NCBI RefSeq assembly: GCF_031178195.1
Contig: NZ_JAPSJL010000009.1
Location: forward strand, 91,955 to 155,954
Source: Zhihengliuella sp.
GTDB taxonomy: Bacteria; Actinomycetota; Actinomycetes; Actinomycetales; Micrococcaceae
Length of the DNA stretch: 64,000 nt
Direction: 5' to 3'
Part shown: positions 1-8,915 of the stretch, in pieces
Numbering within the stretch: the stretch's first letter is position 1
How the letters are laid out: each line of letters starts with the position of its first letter
Program-made: the position numbers and the translations under genes
The notes under the pieces: generated by a model
Databases searched by the model: none
Told to the model about the DNA's origin: nothing
What the model saw: only the letters and a program-made list of their open reading frames with translations

Positions 1-3000
1 GTACTCGCTGAGCAGCGAGTCGTAGATGCGCACGTTCGCCTGGTCATCGGAGAGGTGCTGCAGCGGCATCCACTCCTCGCCGTTGGAGCGGTCGTGGAAG
101 ACGGCATGGCGCTGGACGAAGGTGCCGCGGCGCGAGTCCTGGCCGGCGAGTCGCACCTGCACGCCCTCCATGGCCAGCGAGCCGAACGCGGCCATCTCCG
201 CGAAGCCCCAGTCGATGCCGCCCTCGGTGGCCATCTTGTGACGGCGCTCCAGGAGGGCCTTCAGCTTCGGGTGGACCGTGAAGGTCTCCGGGATCTCGAC
301 GTGGACCTCGCCGATCCGCGCCAGGGTCTGCGGGCTGATGGCGGTCGAGTGGGGGCTCGCCACACCCTCGTCGCGCTGCGAGTCCGGCAGCTCGAGATCG
401 TTGATCGTCCCGTCGGCGTTGATGACCGGGATCGGGGACGTCTGGGCAGCGTGCGTCTCCGAGAAGACGCGCTCCAGACGCTCCTGGTAGTCGCGCAGCG
501 CCTGGTCGGCCTCCTCCTGCGTGATGTCGCCGCGGCCGACGAGGGCCTCGGTGTACAGCTTGCGGGTGGAGCGCTTCGCCTCGATGAGGTTGTACATCAT
601 GGGCTGGGTCATCGAGGGGTCGTCGCCCTCGTTGTGGCCGCGGCGGCGGTAGCACACGAGGTCGATGACGACGTCCTTGTTGAACTTCTCGCGGTACTTG
701 AACGCGAACTGCGCCACCCGGACCACGGCCTCGGGGTCGTCGCCGTTGACGTGGAAGACCGGCGCCTGGATCATCTTGGCCACGTCGGTGGAGTACACGG
801 ACGAGCGCGACGACGTCGGCGCCGTCGTGAAGCCGACCTGGTTGTTCACGACGACGTGGATGGTGCCCCCGGTCCGGTAGCCGCGCAGCTGCGACAGGTT
901 CAGGGTCTCGGCGACCACGCCCTGCCCGGCGAAGGCGGCGTCGCCGTGCACGAGGATCGGCAGGACGGAGAACCCGTCGCTGCCCTTGTTCAGGCGATCC
1001 TGCTTGGCCCGGGCGATGCCCTCGAGCACCGGGTTCACGGCCTCCAGGTGCGACGGGTTCGCCGCCAGGTACACCTTGGTCTCGTTGCCGTGGTCCGAGA
1101 CGTACTTGCCCTCGGTGCCCAGGTGGTACTTGACGTCGCCGGAGCCCTGCACCGAGCCGGGCACCTGCGTGCCCTCGAACTCGCGGAAGACCTGGGCGTA
1201 GGTCTTGCCGGCGATGTTGGTCAGCACATTGAGGCGGCCACGGTGGGCCATGCCGATGGTGACCTCGTCCAGGCCCTGGTCGGCGGCGTCGGAGATGATC
1301 GCGTCCAGCAGCGGGATCAGCGACTCCCCGCCCTCCAGGGAGAACCGCTTCTGGCCGACGAACTTCGTCTGCAGGAACGTCTCGAACGCCTCGGCGGCAT
1401 TGAGCTTGCCCAGGATGCGCAGCTGCTCCTCGCGCGTCGGCTTGGAGTACTCGTGCTCCAGCTCCGACTGGAACCAGTCGCGCTCCTCGGGATCCTGGAT
1501 GTGCATGTACTCGATGCCGGTGGTGCGGCAGTAGGAGTCGCGCAGGACGCCCAGGATCTTGCGCAGCTTCAGGCGCGGCTTGCCGCCGAATCCGCCCGTG
1601 ACCCACTCGCGGTCCAGGTCCCACAGGGTCAGGCCGTAGGTCTGGATGTCCAGGTCCGGGTGCCGGCGCTGGACGTACTCGAGCGGGTTCGTGTCGGCCA
1701 TCAGGTGGCCGCGGACGCGGTAGGCGTGGATCAGCTGCTGGATGCGCGCGATCTTGTTGACCTCGAGCTCCACGTCGACCTGGTTGTCGGCGACCCAGCG
1801 CACTGGCTCGTACGGGATGCGGAGCGCCTCGAAGATCTCGTCGTAGAAGCCCTGCTCGCCCAGGAGCAGGCTCTCGACGATGCGCAGGAACTCGCCCGAG
1901 CCGGCGCCCTGGATGACGCGGTGGTCATAGGTGGAGGTGAGGGTGATGATCTTGCCGATGCCCTGGTTGGCGATCGTCTTCTCCGCGGCGCCGCGGAACT
2001 CGGCGGGGTACTCGAGCGCGCCGACGCCGACGATCGTGGCCTGCCCCTTGGACAGCCGCGGGACGGAGTGGACGGTGCCGATGCCGCCGGGATTGGTCAG
2101 CGAGACCGTGGTCCCCGCGTAGTCGTCGGCGGTCAGCTTGTTGGCGCGGGCGCGGCGGATCAGGTCCTCGTACCCGTTCCAGTACTCGGTGAAGTTGAGC
2201 GTCTCGGCCTTCTTGAGGTTCGGGACCGCCAGCATGCGGGTGCCGTCCGGCTTGGGGAGGTCGATCGCGATGCCGAAGTTCACGTGCGCGGGCTGGACGG
2301 CGGCGGGCTTGCCGTCGATCTCGGCGTAGGTCACGTTCTGCGACGGGAAGAGCTTCAGCGCGCGGACGACGGCGAAGCCGATCAGGTGTGTGAAGGAGAC
2401 CTTGCCTCCGCGAGCCCGGGCGAGGTGGTTGTTGATGACGATGCGGTTGTCGATCAGGGCCTTGGCGGGCACGGCGCGCACGGTCGTAGCGGTGGGGACC
2501 GTCAGCGATGCCTCCATATTGGTGACGATCGCCTTGGCCGGACCGCGCAGCGGCGAGACCTTGTCCTCCTCCGTCGACTCGACGGGCTCGGACTTGGGGA
2601 GTTCGGCCGGGATCGGGGCGGCCTTGGCCGGCTTCTTGGCCTCCTCCTTCGGAGCCTCCCCCTGAGAGGACTCGCCCTGGGCAGCCGGGTCCTTCGCTCC
2701 GGCGTCGCCCGTGCCGGGCTCGCTGGGGACCCGGTCGGCGGAGCGTCCGGCGGTGGACTCGCTCGAGGCATCGGCAGTGCTGGTCGTCGAGTCGACGACG
2801 CGTGCGTGGGTCGCGGCCGCACGCGGGGCGGCGTCCCGCGGCTCCTTCGCCGGTTCAGCCGCGGCCGGCGTCGCCGCGTCCCGGTTCGGGGCGCCGTCCT
2901 CGCCGTCCTCGAACGATTCGAAGATGTCCCACCACTTCTTGTCGACCGAGTTCTTGTCCTCGCGGTACTGCTGGTACAGCTCCTCGACAAGCCACTCGTT

Positions 3001-3045
3001 GCCTCCGAATTCCTCCGTCAGCTGGTGGTGCGGTTGATCTGGCAC
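1..3045 (-). CDS. kgd: Multifunctional 2-oxoglutarate dehydrogenase E1 / succinyltransferase (Kgd/OdhA type), 3' end cut by window
   Basis: The 1015 residues in the window run off the left edge in frame; family members are about 1,230-1,270 long, so roughly the last 220-250 are missing. Visible order: an N-terminal segment with NEWLVEELYQQYRED (subunit-binding helix), an Ala/Pro/Glu-rich linker (about 40-165), an E2-like succinyltransferase domain with DHRVIQGAGSGEF near 371, then the thiamine-diphosphate E1 core with GMAHRGRLNVL and GDAAFAGQGVVAE near 703. No lipoyl domain is seen, as known for actinobacterial Kgd/OdhA, which work with separate E2/E3 partners in the TCA cycle. Start is GTG at 3045 (VPDQPHHQ), preceded by GGGAAGAGG. 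Transcribed alone from a promoter at about 3130. Confidence 0.95.
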   Translation of the reverse strand, partial: MPDQPHHQLTEEFGGNEWLVEELYQQYREDKNSVDKKWWDIFESFEDGEDGAPNRDAATPAAAEPAKEPRDAAPRAAATHARVVDSTTSTADASSESTAGRSADRVPSEPGTGDAGAKDPAAQGESSQGEAPKEEAKKPAKAAPIPAELPKSEPVESTEEDKVSPLRGPAKAIVTNMEASLTVPTATTVRAVPAKALIDNRIVINNHLARARGGKVSFTHLIGFAVVRALKLFPSQNVTYAEIDGKPAAVQPAHVNFGIAIDLPKPDGTRMLAVPNLKKAETLNFTEYWNGYEDLIRRARANKLTADDYAGTTVSLTNPGGIGTVHSVPRLSKGQATIVGVGALEYPAEFRGAAEKTIANQGIGKIITLTSTYDHRVIQGAGSGEFLRIVESLLLGEQGFYDEIFEALRIPYEPVRWVADNQVDVELEVNKIARIQQLIHAYRVRGHLMADTNPLEYVQRRHPDLDIQTYGLTLWDLDREWVTGGFGGKPRLKLRKILGVLRDSYCRTTGIEYMHIQDPEERDWFQSELEHEYSKPTREEQLRILGKLNAAEAFETFLQTKFVGQKRFSLEGGESLIPLLDAIISDAADQGLDEVTIGMAHRGRLNVLTNIAGKTYAQVFREFEGTQVPGSVQGSGDVKYHLGTEGKYVSDHGNETKVYLAANPSHLEAVNPVLEGIARAKQDRLNKGSDGFSVLPILVHGDAAFAGQGVVAETLNLSQLRGYRTGGTIHVVVNNQVGFTTAPTSSRSSVYSTDVAKMIQAPVFHVNGDDPEAVVRVAQFAFKYREKFNKDVVIDLVCYRRRGHNEGDDPSMTQPMMYNLIEAKRSTRKLYTEALVGRGDITQEEADQALRDYQERLERVFSETHAAQTSPIPVINADGTINDLELPDSQRDEGVASPHSTAISPQTLARIGEVHVEIPETFTVHPKLKALLERRHKMATEGGIDWGFAEMAAFGSLAMEGVQVRLAGQDSRRGTFVQRHAVFHDRSNGEEWMPLQHLSDDQANVRIYDSLLSEY

Positions 3046-3127
3046 GTTGATACGCCTCTTCCCTGGGTTGCCTCGCCGCAAGCACCGCGCGGTCATGCCG
3101 CCACAGTGCAGTTTTGGACCTCGAGCC

Positions 3128-3133
3128 AGTCTA
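3128..3133 (-). promoter_or_regulatory. Predicted -10 box of kgd
   Basis: TAGACT on the minus strand, matching the TAnnnT pattern recurrent in this window. It predicts a leader of about 75 nt before the kgd GTG start. Confidence 0.45.
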
Positions 3134-3232
3134 GTGACAATCGCGGCGCCGTTGCGAATCCCCCAGGGGACGATCGGCCGGAGGCGTTTCCCCCTGCGAC
3201 GAGCGGTCCCGCGGCACTCGCTGCCCGGCTTG

Positions 3233-4048
3233 TCAGGCGCGCTCGGCCGGCTCCGAGGGGCCTGCCCCGTCGTCGTGCTCCGGCGTGTCGCGCGGCGGGC
3301 GGTCCGAAGGCGAGGGGTAGGGCGAGGGGGAGGGGGAGAGTGCCTCGTCGAGGGCGGCCAGTAGCCGGGCCTCCCCGATGACGCGGAAGTGCCCCATGGA
3401 CTCGAGCTCGATGTTCACCGCGCCGGGAAGCCGGCTGCCGCCGGGGATGTGCGGGTCGAAGCTGCTGTAGACGCTGGTGATGCGCTGGTTGACGTGCAGG
3501 TTCTCCCGCAGCTGGCGCAGCGTGGCGTTCCGGGGCGAGAAGGCCCGGATGCTCGGCGCGAGGAAGAAGTCCGCGTACACCGACCCGGAGAAGGGGGAGT
3601 TCACGGCGACGAGCCGGGCCACCCGGTCGCCGGCCCCCGGCATCGTCATGAGGTACTTGCCGATCAGCCCGCCCTTGCTGTGCGCGACGAGGACCACGTC
3701 CCGGAGCTCCTGCTCCTCCAGGTAGTCCTTCACGAGCGCGGCCATCGCGGGAACGGTGCCGCGGTTGTAGCCGAGCTTGGAGACGACGTGCACCGGGTGC
3801 CCTGCCCGGTGGAGGTGCTCGGCGACGGGGTGCATGAACTGCCAGTTCTCGTAGATCCCCGGCAGGAGGACCACGGGTGGCTTCGAGGATCCCTCCGGGC
3901 GCCGCGCGTAGGCCGCGGCCTCGCGCCGGAACAGGAAGCCATGCACCTGCCAGTAGCCGACGTACGCGTAGTCCAGGGCCCAGGCCCACCCGAGCCGGAC
4001 GCGTCTGCGGAGCCATCGCAGGGGCCCGCGGCCGGCGCGGCCCCTCAC
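3233..4048 (-). CDS. Alpha/beta hydrolase, lipase-like
   Basis: 271 residues. The nucleophile elbow AHSKGG puts the catalytic Ser at about 124, and LLPGIYENW near 61 is the usual oxyanion-region strand-loop. A late His (MGHFRV) can complete the triad. A Trp/Tyr-rich N-terminal stretch (residues 20-40) may be membrane-associating. The C-terminus ends in a low-complexity Ser/Pro tail. Start chosen is GTG at 4048, which overlaps the stop of the upstream hydrolase by four bases (GTGA), so the two are translationally coupled. The substrate cannot be named; an esterase or lipase acting on acyl chains is most likely from the family. Confidence 0.8.
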   Translation of the reverse strand: MRGRAGRGPLRWLRRRVRLGWAWALDYAYVGYWQVHGFLFRREAAAYARRPEGSSKPPVVLLPGIYENWQFMHPVAEHLHRAGHPVHVVSKLGYNRGTVPAMAALVKDYLEEQELRDVVLVAHSKGGLIGKYLMTMPGAGDRVARLVAVNSPFSGSVYADFFLAPSIRAFSPRNATLRQLRENLHVNQRITSVYSSFDPHIPGGSRLPGAVNIELESMGHFRVIGEARLLAALDEALSPSPSPYPSPSDRPPRDTPEHDDGAGPSEPAERA

Positions 4049-4839
4049 AAGGCCTCCGGCAGGCAGATCCGGGCGACGGCCCCCGGGCTCCCGTGCATCG
4101 CCACATGTGCCTCGCCGGGGATCTCCGCCACCTGCGCGGCCGGGCTGGACAGCCGCAGCCGCTCCAGCCACGCCAGCGGTGCGATCGGGTCCCGCTCGCC
4201 ACGGATCAGGCGCACCGGGCCGTGCACCCGCTCCAGGGTCTCCTCGAGGCGATGCGCAAGCATCGGCCGGAGCGTGCGGAAGTACCAGACGGGGCCGGCG
4301 CGGAAGTAGTCGGAGAGCACGACGGCGTTGGCCGCTGCGGACTCGTGCAGCATGTCCTGGGCCAGCCGGAGTCCCTGGCGCAGCGCCGTGCGCTCCCGAT
4401 CGTTCGTGGTGGGGCCCAGCAGCACCAGCGACCGGGCCAGCCCGGGGTGCCGGGCGGCGGCCTCGGCCGCGACCTGGCAGCCCATGGACTGCCCGACGAG
4501 GACGACGTCGGAGATGCCGGCCCGGCGCAGGGCCTCGGCGGCGGCGTCGGCGAACTCGGGGATGGCGAGGGTCCGGCCCGGCTTCGGCATGGAGCCGAAA
4601 CCGGGGAGCTCGATCGCGTGCACCGCGGTCCGCTCGGCGAGCACGGCCGCCAGCGGTTCGAAGTACCGCGGCGAGACGCCGATCCCGTGGATCAGGACTA
4701 CGGGCGGCACCGATCCGCGGCGGGTGCCCGCGGAGACGAGACCGACCAGGAGGTCGCCGACGGCGACGCGAGTCCTGCGGTCCCAGGGCCCTCGCGGCGA
4801 CCTCCGCCATCGTGAGTACGCTCTCGGCAAAGTCGTCAT
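4045..4839 (-). CDS. Alpha/beta hydrolase
   Basis: 264 residues with the full fold signature: HGIG oxyanion motif near 51, nucleophile elbow GQSMG with Ser about 118, acid in RGERDPIAP and a late His in GEAHVAMHG. Resembles small serine hydrolases of the MhpC type; substrate unknown. The ATG at 4839 is preferred over an upstream start because a TAGTCT box lies five bases before it, implying a leaderless mRNA. It is the first gene of a two-gene unit with the lipase-like hydrolase. Confidence 0.8.
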   Translation of the reverse strand: MTTLPRAYSRWRRSPRGPWDRRTRVAVGDLLVGLVSAGTRRGSVPPVVLIHGIGVSPRYFEPLAAVLAERTAVHAIELPGFGSMPKPGRTLAIPEFADAAAEALRRAGISDVVLVGQSMGCQVAAEAAARHPGLARSLVLLGPTTNDRERTALRQGLRLAQDMLHESAAANAVVLSDYFRAGPVWYFRTLRPMLAHRLEETLERVHGPVRLIRGERDPIAPLAWLERLRLSSPAAQVAEIPGEAHVAMHGSPGAVARICLPEAL

Positions 4840-4844
4840 GCTCC

Positions 4845-4850
4845 AGACTA
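4845..4850 (-). promoter_or_regulatory. Predicted -10 box, leaderless alpha/beta hydrolase
   Basis: TAGTCT on the minus strand ends five bases before ATG 4839. Transcription would begin at or next to the start codon. Confidence 0.5.
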
Positions 4851-5006
4851 GGCTCCCCGGGCCGGCTCCGCAGGGCCAGGCCGGCGCGTGGCTCGCGCGG
4901 CGCCGCAGCCCGGGCGGGCTCCGCGGGCCCGCCGGCAGGGTCTGCGGGCCGGGCACGACCGGACCGGCCGTGTCATGGACGTCTGCGGGGTGCCCGGGTC
5001 TGCCTC

Positions 5007-5012
5007 TAGACT
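5007..5012 (+). promoter_or_regulatory. Predicted -10 box ahead of the CNNM gene pair
   Basis: TAGACT followed by GGAGGCCTT and ATG 5022. It lies within the 444-base divergent gap between the minus-strand hydrolase (start 4839) and the CNNM gene (5284). Apart from this box, the opposite box at 4845-4850 and the doubtful small frame at 5022-5282, I see nothing in that gap. Confidence 0.45.
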
Positions 5013-5021
5013 GGAGGCCTT

Positions 5022-5282
5022 ATGGACAGTCACTCTCTTGGCCGGCCCGTCGCTACCGTAAAGGGTGCGCGAAGTGCCGGCATCGCCCCAGTCTCTGTTT
5101 CTCACCACCCCGCCTCCCCTCGACCCGACGCCGATGCCGCGACCGGTCGCCCGGTCCCGTCGTCGGACGCGGAGGCTGCGGCACCCTCCAGCGGTGCGCA
5201 GGACCCCGCCGGGGACGCGTCCGGCTCGGAGCCCTCCCAACGGGTCCAGCCCGCATCCGCCGGCCCTCGGGGGGAGTGCTGA
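5022..5282 (+). CDS. Possible small low-complexity protein or leader ORF (86 aa)
   Basis: An 86-codon frame starts at ATG 5022, right after a TAGACT box and GGAGG, and ends in a TGA two bases before the CNNM start at 5284. Its composition (Ala, Pro, Ser, Asp) is disordered-like and I recognise no domain. Its middle codons have the usual high GC third positions. It could be an unrecognised leader ORF coupled to the CNNM gene, or merely 5' UTR. Kept with low confidence. Confidence 0.25.
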   Translation: MDSHSLGRPVATVKGARSAGIAPVSVSHHPASPRPDADAATGRPVPSSDAEAAAPSSGAQDPAGDASGSEPSQRVQPASAGPRGEC

Positions 5283-5283
5283 G

Positions 5284-6630
5284 ATGGAATTCCTCTACCT
5301 CGGCTTCGGCCTGCTGCTGATCCTGGGCACCGGCTTCTTCGTCGCCGTCGAGTTCTCGCTCGTGGCGCTGGACCAGGGCAGCGTGCGCGCTGCAGTGAAC
5401 GCCGGCGACACGAAGGCCGAGCCGCTCCTGCGCTGCCTCCGGTCGCTCTCGACCCAGCTCTCCGCCTGCCAGCTCGGCATCACCGTCACCACACTGCTCA
5501 CCGGCTACGTCATGGAGCCGTCGGTCGGGCGCCTGCTGACCCCGGTCCTCGAGGGATGGGGTCTCGGCGCGGCCGCGGCCCCCGCATCGCTCGTCGTGGC
5601 CATGGTGCTCGCGACGCTGCTGTCGATGCTCATCGGCGAACTCGTCCCCAAGAACCTGGCGATCGCCAAGGCCTTCCCGCTGGGCCGGGCGCTCGCCCGG
5701 CCGCAGCTGATGTTCACCGCCGTGTTCCGCCCGGCGATCGTGGTGCTCAACGGGTTCTCCAACCGCGTCCTGCACCGCTTCGGGCTGGAGGCCAAGGAAG
5801 AGCTCTCCAGTGCCCGCAGTCCGCAGGAGCTCGCGTCCCTGGTGCGGCGCTCGGCCGACCTCGGCACCCTCGACCGGGACACCGCGAACTTCCTGTCGCG
5901 CTCGCTGCGCTTCTCCGAGCGGACCGCCGCCGACGTCATGACGCCGCGGCCGCGGATGGAGGCCGTGCGCGCGGAGGCGCCGCTGGCGGACGTCATCGGC
6001 CTCGCCCGCCGCACCGGCTACTCCCGCTTCCCGGTCATCGGCGACTCGGCGGACGACATCCTCGGCGTCACCCATGTCAAGAAGGCCGTGTCCGTCCCGC
6101 GTGAGAAGCGGCCCGGCCTGGTCGCCGCCAACATCATGTCCGACATCATCTCCGTCCCCGAGACGGTGCACCTGGACTCGCTCCTCTCCGACCTGCGGGA
6201 GGCCAACCTGCAGGTCGCCGTCGTTCTGGACGAGTACGGGGGCACCGCGGGCATCGTCACGCTCGAGGACCTCGTCGAGGAGATCGTGGGCGACGTCGCC
6301 GACGAGCACGACCGGACGCTGCCTGGCGTGCTGCAGGCCGCCGGCGGGGACTGGTACTTCCCGGGTCTGCTCCGGCCCGACGAGGTCGGCGAGCAGATCA
6401 AGGGCCTGACGATCCCGGACGATGCCGCGTACGACACGGTCGGCGGGTTCATCATGGACCAGCTGGGGCGGATCCCCGCCGTCGGGGACTCGATCGACTG
6501 CGACCACGGCACGCTCGAGGTCGTCCGCATGGACGGCCGCCGGGTGGACCGGGTGCGGTTCGTGCCCGCCCGGGACGACGACGCAGGCCACGACGGCGAA
6601 CGCGCCGACGACGAGAGGAGCACCCGATGA
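5284..6630 (+). CDS. CNNM/CorC-type (hemolysin-family) membrane protein with CBS domains
   Basis: 448 residues. An N-terminal DUF21-type transmembrane domain (about 1-180) begins with FLYLGFGLLLILGTGFFVA. A CBS-domain pair follows (about 200-340, including MTPRPRMEAV and a second half with VLDEYGGTAGIVTLEDLVEEI), then a CorC/HlyC transporter-associated domain (about 355-440, ending VVRMDGRRVDRVRF). The family includes magnesium/cobalt exporters and regulators; the ion is not shown here. ATG 5284 has GGGGGGAGTG upstream. The stop overlaps the next CNNM start by ATGA. Confidence 0.85.
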   Translation: MEFLYLGFGLLLILGTGFFVAVEFSLVALDQGSVRAAVNAGDTKAEPLLRCLRSLSTQLSACQLGITVTTLLTGYVMEPSVGRLLTPVLEGWGLGAAAAPASLVVAMVLATLLSMLIGELVPKNLAIAKAFPLGRALARPQLMFTAVFRPAIVVLNGFSNRVLHRFGLEAKEELSSARSPQELASLVRRSADLGTLDRDTANFLSRSLRFSERTAADVMTPRPRMEAVRAEAPLADVIGLARRTGYSRFPVIGDSADDILGVTHVKKAVSVPREKRPGLVAANIMSDIISVPETVHLDSLLSDLREANLQVAVVLDEYGGTAGIVTLEDLVEEIVGDVADEHDRTLPGVLQAAGGDWYFPGLLRPDEVGEQIKGLTIPDDAAYDTVGGFIMDQLGRIPAVGDSIDCDHGTLEVVRMDGRRVDRVRFVPARDDDAGHDGERADDERSTR

Positions 6631-7715
6631 GCGACTGGATGGGCATCTTCTGGCTCGTCGTTCTGCTGATCGGCAACGCGTTCTTCGTCGGCGCGGAGTT
6701 CGCCGTGATGTCGGCGCGCCGCAGCCAGGTCGAGCCGCTCGCGGAGTCCGGCAACGCGCGGGCCAGGACCGCGCTCTACGCGATGGAGCACGTCTCGCTC
6801 ATGCTGGCCGTCTGCCAGCTGGGCATCACCGTCTGCTCCCTCCTCATCCTCAACGTCGCAGAGCCGGCCATCCACCACCTGGTGGCCGGCCCGCTGGAGG
6901 CCGTCGGCGTCCCGTACGGGATCGCCGGGCCGGCCGGATTCGTCGTCGCGCTGCTGCTGGTGACGTTCCTGCACGTGACCTTCGGCGAGATGGTGCCGAA
7001 GAACATCGCCGTCTCGGTCGCCGACCGAGCCGTGGTGCTGCTGGCAACGCCGTTGGTGGCGATGTCGAAGGTCTCCTACCCTGTGGTCGCCCTGCTCAAC
7101 TGGCTGGCCAACGGCCTGCTGCGGCTGATGCGCGTGGAGCCCAAGGACGAGGTCACGTCGACGTTCACCCTGGAGGAGGTGCACAGCATCGTCGCCGAGT
7201 CGACCCGGGAGGGCCTCGTCGACGACGAGTCCGGGGTGATCTCCGGCGCCCTCGAGTTCTCCGAGCACGTCGCCGGAGGACTGATGGTCCCGCTCCACGA
7301 GGTGGTCACCCTGCCGGGCACGACGACGCCCACGGAGTTCGAGCGCGCCGTCGGCCGCACGGGGTTCTCGCGCTTCGTCATGGAGGACGACGACGGCGAT
7401 CTGGCCGGCTACCTCCACCTCAAGGACGTCATGAGCATCCCGCCGCACCGCTCCGACGACCCCATCCCGGTCACGCGCCTGCGCTCGCTGGCCAACATCG
7501 GGTACGACGCCGAGGTGGAGGACGCGCTGTCCGTCATGCAGCGCACGGGCTCCCACCTGGCCCGCGTGATCGCTGCCGACGGAGAGACGCGCGGCATCCT
7601 CTTCCTCGAGGACGTGATCGAGGTGCTGGTCGGCGAGATCCGCGATGCCACCCAGTCCCGCGGGGCCCGGCGCCGGGGCGGCTCGGCCCACGGGACCAGC
7701 GCCGCGACGCCATAG
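6627..7715 (+). CDS. CNNM-type membrane protein with CBS domains, lacking the C-terminal CorC domain
   Basis: 362 residues with the same DUF21 membrane domain (residues 1-190, starting MGIFWLVVLLIGNAFFVGAE) and a CBS pair (about 205-345, ending GILFLEDVIEVLVGEI). Unlike its upstream paralogue, it stops soon after the CBS region with a basic tail, so the transporter-associated domain is absent. ATG 6627 overlaps the upstream stop (ATGA), so the paralogues are co-translated and may form a heteromer. Pairs of this kind are common in Actinobacteria. Confidence 0.85.
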   Translation: MSDWMGIFWLVVLLIGNAFFVGAEFAVMSARRSQVEPLAESGNARARTALYAMEHVSLMLAVCQLGITVCSLLILNVAEPAIHHLVAGPLEAVGVPYGIAGPAGFVVALLLVTFLHVTFGEMVPKNIAVSVADRAVVLLATPLVAMSKVSYPVVALLNWLANGLLRLMRVEPKDEVTSTFTLEEVHSIVAESTREGLVDDESGVISGALEFSEHVAGGLMVPLHEVVTLPGTTTPTEFERAVGRTGFSRFVMEDDDGDLAGYLHLKDVMSIPPHRSDDPIPVTRLRSLANIGYDAEVEDALSVMQRTGSHLARVIAADGETRGILFLEDVIEVLVGEIRDATQSRGARRRGGSAHGTSAATP

Positions 7716-7725
7716 CCAACGGCTA

Positions 7726-7747
7726 AATGAAAATCATTCGCATTTGA
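7726..7747. promoter_or_regulatory. Zur/Fur-type operator upstream of the zinc ABC transporter
   Basis: An A/T-rich island in very high-GC DNA. AATGA-AAA-TCATT is a perfect inverted repeat, and the longer TGAAAATCATTCGCATTTGA resembles actinobacterial Zur boxes. It sits directly before the presumed -10 (7750-7755), where bound repressor would block RNA polymerase. A zinc-type Fur-family regulator is encoded at the other end of the cluster. Confidence 0.65.
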
Positions 7748-7749
7748 TG

Positions 7750-7755
7750 TAGGGT
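7750..7755 (+). promoter_or_regulatory. Predicted -10 box of znuACB
   Basis: TAGGGT immediately downstream of the Zur-like box. It would give a leader of about 110 nt to the znuA GTG start. Confidence 0.4.
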
Positions 7756-7871
7756 GGGGGCGTCCGGCCGGAGGCTCCCACCCCGCCGGGACGACCCCGA
7801 TGCTCAGAACCGCGGCTGCCGGAGCCGGTCCATCCGCTCCGGCGCCCTCGATGCGAAAGGCAGGACGCCCC

Positions 7872-8915
7872 GTGCGCCGTCGACCTCTTCCCCTCCTCGC
7901 TGTCGGCCTGACGGCCGGGACGCTCGTCCTCGCCGGCTGCTCGACCGGTGCCGCCTCCGGCGGCGGTGACGAGGGCGGCGCCGGCGGCATCACGGTGGTG
8001 GCCTCCACGAGCGTCTACGGCGACATCGCCGAGAAGATCGGCGGCGACGGAGTCAGCGTCGAGTCGATCGTCGATTCGGTGGCCCAGGACCCGCACTCCT
8101 ACGAGGCGACCGTCCAGGACAAGCTGGCGGTCTCGAAGGCCGACGTCGTCATCGCCAACGGCGGCGGATACGACGCCTTCATGGAGCAGCTCCTGGCCGA
8201 TACCGAGGTGGATCCCGCGCGGATCGTGACCGTCTCCGAGCTCGCGGAGGCCGCGCATGCTGAGGGCGACGCCGCGCCGGGGGAGAACACGGGAGGCACC
8301 GCCTCGCCGGAGGCCTCCCACGAGGGGCACGACGACGCAGCCCACGACGAGGCGGCCCACGACGAGGCCGCCCACGGCCACGAGCACGGAGATGGCAACG
8401 AGCACGTCTGGTACGACTTCCACGTCATGCAGGCCGCGGCCGAGGAGGTGGCCGCGGCGCTCGTGGCGGCCGACCCCGGGAACCGTCAGGCCTACGAGGA
8501 CAACGCCGCCGCCCTGGGAGCGGAACTCGGGGAGCTCGAAACCCGGGTGCAGACGCTCGCCGAGGGCGCGGGGGGCCGCAGCTACGCCATGACGGAGCCG
8601 CTGCCGTACTACCTCATGGAGGAGGCGGGCCTCACCGACGCGACCCCGGAGGGTTACAGCGAGACCGTCGAGCACGGCGAGTCCGTGCCGCCGCTGCTCC
8701 AGAAGGAGCTGCTGGACGCCCTGGCCGCAGGCGAGATCGCCGTCCTGGCCTACAACCCGCAGAGCGCCAGCCCGCAGACGGAGGCCGTCCGGGCCGCCGC
8801 CGAGGAGGCCGGAGTGCCCGTCGTCGACCTGACGGAGACGCTCCCGGACGATCAGGATTATGCTGACTGGATGTCCGCGAACCTCGACGCGCTGGAGGCG
8901 GCCCTTGCCGGCTGA
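7872..8915 (+). CDS. znuA: Zinc ABC transporter substrate-binding lipoprotein (ZnuA type)
   Basis: 347 residues from GTG 7872, which has an AAAGGCAGG stretch upstream; ATG 7851 is an in-frame alternative without a ribosome site. A lipoprotein signal (RRRPLPLLAVGLTAG then LAGC) predicts export and lipid anchoring. The body is the cluster A-I metal-binding fold (VVASTSVYGDIAEKIGG, DPHSYE). A His/Asp-rich loop typical of zinc-specific members lies at about 145-180 (AAHDEAAHGHEHGDGNEH). Metal-handling His residues occur at DPHSYE and EHVWYD. With znuC and znuB and an upstream Zur-like box, high-affinity zinc uptake is the clear call; manganese is less likely. Confidence 0.9.
   Translation: MRRRPLPLLAVGLTAGTLVLAGCSTGAASGGGDEGGAGGITVVASTSVYGDIAEKIGGDGVSVESIVDSVAQDPHSYEATVQDKLAVSKADVVIANGGGYDAFMEQLLADTEVDPARIVTVSELAEAAHAEGDAAPGENTGGTASPEASHEGHDDAAHDEAAHDEAAHGHEHGDGNEHVWYDFHVMQAAAEEVAAALVAADPGNRQAYEDNAAALGAELGELETRVQTLAEGAGGRSYAMTEPLPYYLMEEAGLTDATPEGYSETVEHGESVPPLLQKELLDALAAGEIAVLAYNPQSASPQTEAVRAAAEEAGVPVVDLTETLPDDQDYADWMSANLDALEAALAG

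Noticed and set aside
55..3381. Plus-strand frame of over 1,100 codons opposite kgd
   Set aside because: The kgd protein on the minus strand is unmistakable, so the plus-strand frame is antisense.
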